Assembly (NCBI GenBank): GCA_002390045.1
Contig: DGSB01000032.1
Span: 1-27,605 of the forward strand
Source of the DNA: Fibrobacter sp. UBA4373
GTDB lineage: Bacteria; Fibrobacterota; Fibrobacteria; Fibrobacterales; Fibrobacteraceae
Direction: 5' to 3'
Length of the DNA: 27,605 bases
Shown here: positions 15,547 through 21,565 of the stretch, one piece after another
Layout: each line of letters opens with the position of its first letter
Numbering within the stretch: position 1 is the stretch's first letter
Position numbers and translations under genes: made by a program
Notes under the pieces: model-generated
The model's database searches: none
The model's input: only the letters and a program-made list of their open reading frames with translations
Told to the model about the DNA's origin: nothing

Positions 15547-16167
15547 ATGAAAAAGTTTTTGAAGTTTTCCTCCCTTGCCCTTTTGGCACTTCTCACATTC
15601 GCCTGCTCGAGCTCAGGCGTCCTTACCCGTTATTATACGCTTGCCGCGGATTCCAAGATCCAGGCGTCCAAAACCTATCCTCACAAGGTTGTCGTCAAAA
15701 AATTTACAGTAGACCCGGCGTACAATTCTTCGAACATCGTCTACCGAGAATCGCCCTACGACTTTATGTCTTATAATCACGACCTCTGGGCGACAGCTCC
15801 GGATCATCAGATTACGAACATCCTCACCGAAGACTTAAAACAGAGCGGTCTTTTTGAAAAAGTCGAACAGCGCGCATCCGAAATGCCGGATTACGAAATC
15901 ACGGGCCACTTGATTTCGATCGAAGAAGTCGATGAAGGGAGCAACCGCTACGCCCGAGTCGCCGTCGAAGTTTCCTTCCGCGATGTCAAAAAGGATTCCA
16001 CGCTTTGGATGCAGACTTTTGACGAAAAAGAAGCCCTTGCCGGAAACGAAGTCCGGGAAATTGCGAAATCCGCCTCCAAACTCGTCAACCGTTACGCCGA
16101 AGCCGTCATTTCCGGAATCGAAAACGTCCTTTCGCGCCCATCGGCACCCGAATCGGAAGTGCAGTAA
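15547..16167 (+). CDS. ABC-type transport auxiliary lipoprotein (PqiC-like)
   Basis: A 206-residue lipoprotein. The signal peptide ends in the lipobox LTFAC (cysteine 20). The mature part matches the ABC-type auxiliary component family (PqiC/YmbA-like): RYYTLAADSK at the start, VVVKKFTVDP, NIVYRESPYDFMSYNHDLWA, ILTEDLKQSGLFEKV, and TLWMQTFDEKEALAG. Such lipoproteins sit in the outer membrane and partner MCE proteins, here probably taking the receiving role that MlaC/MlaA play in E. coli. It has GAGGTG before the ATG and starts 14 bp after the MCE gene, so it is the last gene of the MCE operon. Confidence 0.87.
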   Translation: MKKFLKFSSLALLALLTFACSSSGVLTRYYTLAADSKIQASKTYPHKVVVKKFTVDPAYNSSNIVYRESPYDFMSYNHDLWATAPDHQITNILTEDLKQSGLFEKVEQRASEMPDYEITGHLISIEEVDEGSNRYARVAVEVSFRDVKKDSTLWMQTFDEKEALAGNEVREIAKSASKLVNRYAEAVISGIENVLSRPSAPESEVQ

Positions 16168-16239
16168 AAATTTACTATCGGCATTCCAAAAAATTTTTTA
16201 TCTTACGAAAGGCTAAAACGCAAATTTTTAGGAGCGATT

Positions 16240-16668
16240 ATGAAGTTGAATAAGTTCATCGCACTCGGACTGGCGGTTCTCGCCCTCTCTGCGTGCAATA
16301 GCCGTTATTCTTCGTCGGTCCTCGTCGAACGCGGCGTGGAACAATACGAACGCGAATACTTCGCAACGAAGGAAAGCATGGGCATTGAAAAGCGCTTGAA
16401 GGATATCTTCCTCCAAGGCTACATCGAAGAAGGCATGACACAGGAAATGGTGAACCTTCTTTGGGGACCTCCTGACCGTGAAATGCAGGACGGCTACGTT
16501 TGGGAATACCTCACCCGTGAAGGCAACCTGATTACGCGCCTCAAATGGAAGGATCCGGAACAGGCTCGTTTGAAGGGTTACGAACACGAACTCGTGCTCG
16601 AAAAGATCGAAGGCGACCGTTACGGTGGTTCCCAGCCTCCGAAGAAGAGCCTCGAAAACGCTTACTAA
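16240..16668 (+). CDS. Small BamE/SmpA-like lipoprotein
   Basis: A 142-residue lipoprotein: signal peptide with lipobox ALSAC (cysteine 19). The central part, EGMTQEMVNLLWGPPDREMQDG followed by VWEYLTREGNLIT (about residues 68-102), fits the SmpA/OmlA fold of BamE and related lipoproteins, where G-M-T-x-x-x-V-x-x-x-x-G-x-P is the usual core. The region is too short and divergent to name it BamE itself. AGGAG precedes the ATG at good spacing. A 72-bp gap separates it from the MCE operon; it may be read through from it or have its own weak promoter (TATCTT at 16199). A terminator follows. Confidence 0.78.
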   Translation: MKLNKFIALGLAVLALSACNSRYSSSVLVERGVEQYEREYFATKESMGIEKRLKDIFLQGYIEEGMTQEMVNLLWGPPDREMQDGYVWEYLTREGNLITRLKWKDPEQARLKGYEHELVLEKIEGDRYGGSQPPKKSLENAY

Positions 16669-16687
16669 TCAATTATCGAGACTAATT

Positions 16688-16720
16688 AAAAAGGCGCTGT
16701 TCCAAGATGGCGCTTTTTTT
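16688..16720 (+). terminator. Intrinsic terminator after the BamE-like gene
   Basis: AAAAAGGCGC pairs with GCGCTTTTTT (one G-T pair) around a 12-nt loop, ending in a run of seven T. It separates the MCE/lipoprotein genes from tpiA. Confidence 0.8.
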
Positions 16721-16771
16721 CTACATTTGACATCGAATTTTCAAACAGAACCCTATTGAAGGAGTTAACAA

Positions 16772-17533
16772 ATGCGTCAGTATATTATTGCTGGTAACTG
16801 GAAGATGAACAAGACCGTTAGCGAAAGCGTTAAGCTCGCTAAGGATATCGTGGAAGCCGTCAAGGATGTGAAGAAGACTGAAGTCGTCATCGCTCCGACT
16901 TATCTCGCTGCTGCCAAGGTTGCAGACGTGATCAAGGGTTCCAACGTGAAGCTCGCTATCCAGGACATCCACTGGAAGGACCAGGGCGCATACACCGGTA
17001 AGGTTTCCATCGACATGGTCAAGGAAATCGGCGCAGAATACGTGATCATCGGTCACTCCGAACAGCGTCAGTACTTCCACGAAACGGATGAAACCGTGAA
17101 CCTCAAGGTCAAGAAGACCCTCGAAGCTGGCCTCAAGCCGATCATCTGCATTGGTGAAACTCTCGACCAGCGCAACGGCGGCATCTTGAAGGAAGTCCTC
17201 GGCCTCCAGATCAAGGGCGCATTCAAGGGCGTTTCCGCTGAAGACGCAGCCAAGTGCGTTCTCGCATACGAACCGGTTTGGGCAATCGGTACTGGCGTTA
17301 CCGCTACCGACGAACAGGCTCAGGACACGCAGGCTTACGCACGTTCTGTCGTGAAGGAAATCTACGGCGAAGCTGTGGCTGAAGGCATGCGCATTCAGTA
17401 CGGTGGATCCATGAAGGGTGCAAACGCTCCGGGTCTCCTCGCTCAGAAGGACATTGACGGCGGTCTCATCGGTGGTGCTGGCCTCAAGGCTGACACTTTC
17501 AAGGCTATCATCGACGCTGCAGAAGCGAAGTAA
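16772..17533 (+). CDS. tpiA: Triosephosphate isomerase
   Basis: A 253-residue TIM-barrel glycolytic enzyme that interconverts dihydroxyacetone phosphate and glyceraldehyde 3-phosphate. Seen: the N-terminal AGNWKMN with substrate-binding asparagine and lysine, HSEQRQYFHETDE (catalytic histidine), the active-site stretch AYEPVWAIGTGVTATDEQAQ (catalytic glutamate and flexible loop 6), RIQYGGSMKGANA, and the phosphate-binding GGLIGGAGLKADTF. Length is normal. AAGGAG precedes the ATG. Codon use is extreme: 14 of 15 leucines are CTC and one TTG, as in a highly expressed gene. A TTGACA occurs at 16727 but no convincing -10 follows it. secG begins 24 bp downstream. Confidence 0.99.
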   Translation: MRQYIIAGNWKMNKTVSESVKLAKDIVEAVKDVKKTEVVIAPTYLAAAKVADVIKGSNVKLAIQDIHWKDQGAYTGKVSIDMVKEIGAEYVIIGHSEQRQYFHETDETVNLKVKKTLEAGLKPIICIGETLDQRNGGILKEVLGLQIKGAFKGVSAEDAAKCVLAYEPVWAIGTGVTATDEQAQDTQAYARSVVKEIYGEAVAEGMRIQYGGSMKGANAPGLLAQKDIDGGLIGGAGLKADTFKAIIDAAEAK

Positions 17534-17557
17534 TTTAAGCGCAAGGTAATCAGAACT

Positions 17558-17938
17558 ATGTCTACACTTTTTTGGGTCGGAATCGTTATCCACGTCTTCC
17601 TTTGCCTTTTCCTCGTCATGCTGATCCTCCTTCAGAATGACAAGATGGGCGGTCTCGCAGGTCTCGGCGGAATGACTTCCCAGTCCGCATTCTCTACGGC
17701 TGGCGCAGCCACTTTCGTTCAGAAACTCACCCGCGTCGTTGGCATCATTTACTTGGTGCTCGTCTTCGCTCTGGGTTACATGACCATTCAGCAGGATCGT
17801 TCGGCAAAGACGGCTTCGGCTCTGAAGCAGGCCACGGAACAGTCCGCGGCACCGCAGGCAGCTCCGCAGCTCCCGGCAGCCACTCTCCCGGCTGAAGCAG
17901 CTCCGGAAGCTCCGATCGCTCCGGCAGCAGCAGAATAA
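17558..17938 (+). CDS. secG: Preprotein translocase subunit SecG
   Basis: A 126-residue inner-membrane subunit of the SecYEG translocon. Two membrane segments (about residues 4-25 and 55-75) flank the conserved cytoplasmic loop with LLQNDKMGGLAGLGGMTSQSAF. The last 45 residues are an alanine- and proline-rich tail, common in SecG of several phyla. It is preceded by AAGGTAA and lies 24 bp after tpiA, a pairing seen widely in bacteria. The first tRNA-Leu gene begins 25 bp after its stop and has no promoter of its own, so it is probably on the same transcript. Confidence 0.95.
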   Translation: MSTLFWVGIVIHVFLCLFLVMLILLQNDKMGGLAGLGGMTSQSAFSTAGAATFVQKLTRVVGIIYLVLVFALGYMTIQQDRSAKTASALKQATEQSAAPQAAPQLPAATLPAEAAPEAPIAPAAAE

Positions 17939-17963
17939 GCAAAGCGCATAAACAAGTTCTGAC

Positions 17964-18048
17964 GCGGTCGTGGTGGAATTTGGTAGACACGCTAGCTTGA
18001 GGTGCTAGTGCGAGCAATCGCTTGACAGTTCAAGTCTGTCCGACCGCA
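17964..18048 (+). tRNA. tRNA-Leu(GAG), copy 1
   Basis: An 85-nt class II tRNA: acceptor stem GCGGTCG/CGACCGC with discriminator A, anticodon stem CTAGC/GCTAG with loop TTGAGGT (anticodon GAG, reading CTC and CTT), a long variable arm (TGCGAGCAATCGCTT) and a TTCAAGT T-loop. No CCA is encoded. It is identical to the two later copies. It lacks the strong promoter of those and probably depends on secG transcription; the last ~20 nt upstream still resemble the leader of the other copies (GCGCATAA versus GCGCGTAA). Confidence 0.97.
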
Positions 18049-18052
18049 TTGA

Positions 18053-18083
18053 GGCTCGGTTTCGAAAGAAACCGGGCCCTTTG
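18053..18083 (+). terminator. Hairpin terminator after tRNA-Leu copy 1
   Basis: GGCTCGGTTTC and GAAACCGGGCC pair over 11 bp (one G-T) around a GAAA tetraloop, followed by only three or four T. Confidence 0.6.
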
Positions 18084-18163
18084 CGTTATACAGCACTCCC
18101 AAAAGTTCCAAGGCTTAAAGCGCAAAACGAAAGACTGTCTTATCTCTTCATTCCAAATTGGAA

Positions 18164-18187
18164 TCAGCGATCCGGATTTTCGATGTC
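18164..18187 (-). pseudogene. Remnant of TPR gene 3' end between tRNA copies 1 and 2
   Basis: On the minus strand this 24-nt stretch encodes DIENPDR and a stop, the same C-terminus as the TPR gene ending at 18793. The flanking ~75 bp (18090-18163) are also nearly identical to the sequence downstream of the TPR gene (offset exactly 629 bp). It is a leftover of tandem duplication, not a gene. Confidence 0.8.
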
Positions 18188-18217
18188 AAAAATTTTTCAT
18201 TTTTTGCACGATTCCTT

Positions 18218-18246
18218 TTGACAAAATTCCGATTTTATTCTATATT
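18218..18246 (+). promoter_or_regulatory. Promoter of tRNA-Leu copy 2
   Basis: Consensus TTGACA (18218-18223), 17-bp spacer and TATATT (18241-18246), followed by a GC-rich discriminator (ACCGCGCG) as in stringently controlled stable-RNA promoters. Confidence 0.85.
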
Positions 18247-18268
18247 ACCGCGCGTAACCAATTCTAAC

Positions 18269-18353
18269 GCGGTCGTGGTGGAATTTGGTAGACACGCTAG
18301 CTTGAGGTGCTAGTGCGAGCAATCGCTTGACAGTTCAAGTCTGTCCGACCGCA
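18269..18353 (+). tRNA. tRNA-Leu(GAG), copy 2
   Basis: Identical over 85 nt to copy 1 and copy 3 (anticodon GAG in loop TTGAGGT). It has its own consensus promoter 23 bp upstream and a terminator hairpin directly after. Confidence 0.97.
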
Positions 18354-18354
18354 T

Positions 18355-18387
18355 AAAGGTCCGGTTCTGAAAAGAACCGGACCTTTT
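18355..18387 (+). terminator. Terminator after tRNA-Leu copy 2
   Basis: AAAGGTCCGGTTC pairs perfectly with GAACCGGACCTTT over 13 bp around loop TGAAAA, followed by a short T-run. Confidence 0.75.
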
Positions 18388-18541
18388 GCTTTATACAGCA
18401 TTCCCCCCAAATGTCCAAGTTCTAAACGCAAAAAAAGACTCTCCGATGCCTCGCGGCAATGCAGGTATCTTTTTCCATCTAAAGATTGGAATGTTCCGGA
18501 TTTCCGATGCCAAAAATTTTTCATTTTTTGCACGATTCCTT

Positions 18542-18570
18542 TTGACAAAATTCCGATTTTATTCTATATT
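18542..18570 (+). promoter_or_regulatory. Promoter of tRNA-Leu copy 3
   Basis: Same TTGACA, 17-bp spacer, TATATT and ACCGCGCG discriminator as copy 2, at 18542-18547 and 18565-18570. Confidence 0.85.
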
Positions 18571-18592
18571 ACCGCGCGTAACCAATTCTAAC

Positions 18593-18677
18593 GCGGTCGT
18601 GGTGGAATTTGGTAGACACGCTAGCTTGAGGTGCTAGTGCGAGCAATCGCTTGACAGTTCAAGTCTGTCCGACCGCA
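18593..18677 (+). tRNA. tRNA-Leu(GAG), copy 3
   Basis: Identical over 85 nt to the other two copies. It is the last unit of the tandem array and is convergent with the TPR gene, 115 bp away. Confidence 0.97.
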
Positions 18678-18678
18678 T

Positions 18679-18711
18679 AAAGGTCCGGTTCTGAAAAGAA
18701 CCGGACCTTTT
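18679..18711. terminator. Terminator after tRNA-Leu copy 3, possibly bidirectional
   Basis: The same 13-bp perfect stem (AAAGGTCCGGTTC/GAACCGGACCTTT) as after copy 2. It is the only hairpin between the convergent tRNA and the TonB operon end and could stop transcription from both sides. Confidence 0.65.
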
Positions 18712-18792
18712 GCTTTATACAGCATTCCCAAAAGTTCCAAGGCTTAAATCGCAAAACGAAAGGCTGTCTTATCTCTTCATTTCAAATTGGAA

Positions 18793-19842
18793 TCAGCGAT
18801 CCGGATTTTCGATATCGAGAATTTCCGCTTCGAGCGTGGCGTCTGCCGGATAATATTTTTGCGCGAGCTTTAAGAGGCGCAAAGCTTCGTCCTCGCGTTT
18901 TTGCAGGCGAGCTTCATAGGCAAGGTTCTTAAAACCGAAAACAGCTTCTGGGCTACCGTTCTTTGCGGCCTGCTCGTAAGCGGATTCCGCGCGTTCAAAG
19001 AAGCGGGTATCGTAAGCAACGTTACCCAGGAAGATTGCCGCATCGGTAAAATTTGGCTGGATCTGGAGAATGTTCGCCAGAACATCCATCGCAACGAATT
19101 GCTTTTTATCTTCAACCAGGACGTCGGCAAGCTTGTACATCGTATTCACGTCATCCGGGCGAATATTCAGAGCTTCGCGGTAACTTCCGGCGCTCTGCTC
19201 GTAATCCTTTTGCAGTCGGTAAACATCTCCCAAATACACCAAAAAATCGATTTCTTCGGGATGGGAGCTGTACCCTTCGCGAATCACGGAAACAGCGCGT
19301 TCAAAATCGCCCACAGCGATGTTCGCTTCGGAAAGCTGGTACACGAAACTGATGTCGGACTTGTCTAAGGCGTAGGCTTTTTCGATAGCCTTGAGCGCTC
19401 CGATTTTGTCGCCTGTCTTGCTGTAAGCTTCACCAAGATAGAGCCACCCCGAAACATTATCCGGTTCAAGCTTGAGCGCGCGATGGTAAGCGGCAATGCA
19501 TTCCGGGTACTGCTTTAAGCGGAAGTAAACGGACGCCATGTTGAAGAGAGCCGGAGAGAACGTTCCGTTTGAATAGTCTACGGCCTTGCGATAATTCGCG
19601 GCGGCTTCGGGAAACTTTTCGGTTTGATAGTAGCTGTTCGCGATGTTGAAACTGACGGCGACGGGATCGGCGCCACGGTCAGCGGCCTTACGGTAAAGGA
19701 TGATCGCATTTTTGAATTTGCCTCCGCGGTAAAGAGCGTTCGCGCGGTCCATGAGATCGGCGGCGGATTGCGCGGAGAAGGCAAAGGCGGTGAAGAAGGC
19801 GATGGCAAAGAATGCTCGCAATGTCAGAAAACGTTTAATCAC
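18793..19842 (-). CDS. Exported TPR-repeat protein at the end of the TonB operon
   Basis: A 349-residue periplasmic protein made almost wholly of about nine tetratricopeptide repeats (e.g. AIILYRKAADRGADP, CIAAYHRALKLEPDNVSGWLYLGEAY, SAGSYREALNIRPDDVNTMYKLADVL). The GTG at 19842 is chosen: GAGG lies 9 nt upstream and it gives a clean signal peptide (MIKRFLTLRAFFAIAFFTAF, then AFSAQS); the frame extends to 19914 into tonB but those residues are non-signal-like. It overlaps the tonB stop by 8 bp, implying translational coupling. A TPR protein closes known TonB2-type gene clusters and is thought to help the TonB complex. Its 3' end has been copied into the tRNA array. Confidence 0.88.
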   Translation of the reverse strand: MIKRFLTLRAFFAIAFFTAFAFSAQSAADLMDRANALYRGGKFKNAIILYRKAADRGADPVAVSFNIANSYYQTEKFPEAAANYRKAVDYSNGTFSPALFNMASVYFRLKQYPECIAAYHRALKLEPDNVSGWLYLGEAYSKTGDKIGALKAIEKAYALDKSDISFVYQLSEANIAVGDFERAVSVIREGYSSHPEEIDFLVYLGDVYRLQKDYEQSAGSYREALNIRPDDVNTMYKLADVLVEDKKQFVAMDVLANILQIQPNFTDAAIFLGNVAYDTRFFERAESAYEQAAKNGSPEAVFGFKNLAYEARLQKREDEALRLLKLAQKYYPADATLEAEILDIENPDR

Positions 19843-20473
19843 GGAACTTGACCTCGAACGGTTGTTCCATTCCGCAGAACGGGACCGCTTTCCCATTTTT
19901 TTCTGCTGGTTCAAAACTCATCCGTTTCAAAGCCTCTCTGCCCGCATCGGCAAGCCCCGATTCCGCAGGCGATTCTTCGACTACACGGATATCATAAACG
20001 TGTCCGCTTGCATCCACGCAAAAACTTAAACGAAGCCTCGCATCGATTTCGCGGTCGCGGATTTGCGGAGGGACCTGAAACTGAGGCATCGCTCGGCTGG
20101 AAGGCTTTTTGTCGACGTCGCCGTTTTCATTTGCCAAAGCTCCGCCTCTAAAATCGGCGACCAGTTCATCGCTAATTGCCGCTCCCCCACTTTGACCGGC
20201 CACGCCCAAATTCATCGCCATCCGCGGTCCTGCTTTAGGCGAGCGGGAATTCGATTTTTGACGATTCGGTTTACGGGCGGGCTTCTTCTGTTCCTGCTTC
20301 TTTTGGACCTCTTCCACTTTTTTCACGGCGACTTCGGTCTTGACAAATTTTCTCTCATTAAAAATCTTTCCCTGCAAAAAGAGATTCGCCACCGTCACCG
20401 AAAACACCAAAAGACAGCTACTGAAAATCGCAACGATCAAAACCGAGAATCTTTTGAGAATCTTTCGGATCAT
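19835..20473 (-). CDS. tonB: TonB-family energy transducer
   Basis: A 212-residue inner-membrane-anchored protein that carries proton-motive energy to outer-membrane receptors. Seen: one membrane segment at residues 6-30 (VLIVAIFSSCLLVFSVTVA); a basic, lysine/glutamine-rich periplasmic linker (EVQKKQEQKKPARKPNR); and a C-terminal TonB domain with RLRLSFCVDASGHVYDIRVVEESP, AGREALKRMSFEPAEKNGKAVPF and final FEVKF. The linker is short and lacks long proline runs, as in TonB2-type proteins. Two cysteines in the C-terminal domain (SFC, PFC) could form a disulfide. The ATG at 20473 lies 5 bp after exbD, with no own ribosome binding site seen, so coupling is likely. Confidence 0.9.
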   Translation of the reverse strand: MIRKILKRFSVLIVAIFSSCLLVFSVTVANLFLQGKIFNERKFVKTEVAVKKVEEVQKKQEQKKPARKPNRQKSNSRSPKAGPRMAMNLGVAGQSGGAAISDELVADFRGGALANENGDVDKKPSSRAMPQFQVPPQIRDREIDARLRLSFCVDASGHVYDIRVVEESPAESGLADAGREALKRMSFEPAEKNGKAVPFCGMEQPFEVKFRD

Positions 20474-20478
20474 AGGGT

Positions 20479-20883
20479 TTATTCCGCCTGCGCAGCAATC
20501 GAAACTTTTTTGACGCCGCTTAAATTGCACGCATCGATGACCTGAACGAGAACGCCTGTTTCGGAGCCTTTATCGGCGATAATCACCGCTTCGCGGTCTG
20601 GAGTTTTGGCCAAGGACTGTTTGAGAATATCTTGCAAGCTTGCCAAGTCCACCTGACGTTCGTTGATGTGGATCGTCCCTTCGCGTGTGATGGCGATGAG
20701 AAGGTTTTCTTTTTCCAGCTGGCTTGCGCTTTGTGCCTGCGGCTTGGTGACGTCGACGCCCGTTTCGCGGGTAAAGCTCGATGTGACGACAAAGAAGATG
20801 AGCAAGATGAACACGATGTCCATCAGAGGGCCCATATCGATGCCCATATCTTTTTGCTTTTTACGGGGAAGATTAAAGTTCAT
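20479..20883 (-). CDS. exbD: ExbD proton-channel subunit
   Basis: A 134-residue inner-membrane protein with one N-terminal membrane segment (MDIVFILLIFFVVTSSF) containing the conserved proton-path aspartate (residue 22), and a periplasmic domain with VDVTKPQAQ, REGTIHINERQVDLASL and REAVIIADKGSETG typical of ExbD/TolR. AGGA precedes the ATG, 8 bp after exbB. It works with the two ExbB-type proteins and TonB of the same operon. Confidence 0.95.
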   Translation of the reverse strand: MNFNLPRKKQKDMGIDMGPLMDIVFILLIFFVVTSSFTRETGVDVTKPQAQSASQLEKENLLIAITREGTIHINERQVDLASLQDILKQSLAKTPDREAVIIADKGSETGVLVQVIDACNLSGVKKVSIAAQAE

Positions 20884-20891
20884 AAAAATTC

Positions 20892-21548
20892 CTAGGTTGC
20901 TTCGGGCGGCGCTTGCAAGGACATATAGTTTTCGATGATCGTTGCGCCGAGTTCAAGCTGTTCCGTTAAATATTCAATGCGTTCGTCCAAGCGCTGTTTT
21001 AAGAGCGTCAGCGGGAACGCAACGAGCAAACCGCTTTGCGTCGAAATCAACGCTTCCGAAATCCCGTCCGCCATGAGGACCGGATTCTGGTTGCCGTACA
21101 AGGTAATGACTTCAAAAGTCGAGACCATTCCCGTCACCGTTCCGAGAAGCCCGAGCAAAGGCGCAGCCGCAGCCATCACCGAGATGATGTGAGTTCCCTG
21201 CTGCATATACTGCACTGTTTTAATCATGCGGACCTGCATATATTCGAGATATTTTTCAGGCGTGTCCTTTGCCACTTTCAATGCGAGCCGCAGTTCCCTC
21301 GAAACGATTCCGCCCCGCAGCCCGAGATGCTTGCTTGCAAAACGGAGCGGATCTTCCGCACGTGTGTTCAAATCGTTGCGGAGCATTTCCACAACCTTGT
21401 AAACGTCTTTGCGGAAAGCGTCTCCACCGATGCGCATCCACGTGGAATACAGATAATAGAAGCCGATGACACCCGTGAGAATGATCGGGAGCATCACAGA
21501 TCCGCCGGCGAGGAACGTACTTTGTACAGCTTCTATGAAAACGTACAT
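20892..21548 (-). CDS. exbB: ExbB-type proton-channel subunit (MotA/TolQ/ExbB family)
   Basis: A 218-residue inner-membrane protein. Three membrane segments: residues ~14-34 (GGSVMLPIILTGVIGFYYLY), ~120-140 and ~165-190. The family core MAAAAPLLGLLGTVTGMVSTFEVIT and GISEALISTQSGLLVAFPLTLL is complete, with the threonine and glutamate expected in the channel. It is shorter than the upstream TtpC-like protein, starts 17 bp after it and is the partner directly next to ExbD. Confidence 0.95.
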   Translation of the reverse strand: MYVFIEAVQSTFLAGGSVMLPIILTGVIGFYYLYSTWMRIGGDAFRKDVYKVVEMLRNDLNTRAEDPLRFASKHLGLRGGIVSRELRLALKVAKDTPEKYLEYMQVRMIKTVQYMQQGTHIISVMAAAAPLLGLLGTVTGMVSTFEVITLYGNQNPVLMADGISEALISTQSGLLVAFPLTLLKQRLDERIEYLTEQLELGATIIENYMSLQAPPEAT

Positions 21549-21565
21549 GATGGAGCTCTATTTTC

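Larger units (their letters stand above)
17964..18819. repeat. Tandem tRNA-Leu array, units of 305 and 324 bp
   Basis: The tRNA starts are 305 and 324 bp apart. Repeated parts are the tRNA, the terminator, an ~100-bp spacer, the last codons of the TPR gene and, for copies 2 and 3, the promoter. Spacers 1 and 3 are nearly identical up to the TPR-derived GATTTTCGAT; spacer 2 is more diverged but still aligns at its end (GATTGGAAT...TCCGGATTTCCGATG). No gene other than the tRNAs lies in 17939-18792. Confidence 0.85.

Noticed and set aside
16727..16757. tpiA promoter with TTGACA at 16727
   Set aside because: No acceptable -10 lies at 16-18 bp, and transcription would begin within the ribosome binding site.
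16721..17593. 290-codon open frame antisense to tpiA
   Set aside because: It mirrors the strongly biased tpiA codons; tpiA is unmistakable and the antisense product has no family features.
18297..18548. 83-codon minus-strand frame across tRNA copy 2
   Set aside because: It runs through the tRNA and its promoter; it has no start signals and is a by-product of the duplication.
17964..18677. CRISPR-like array from the ~300-bp repeating pattern
   Set aside because: The repeats are complete tRNA genes with promoters and terminators; unit size and content do not fit CRISPR, and no cas genes are present.
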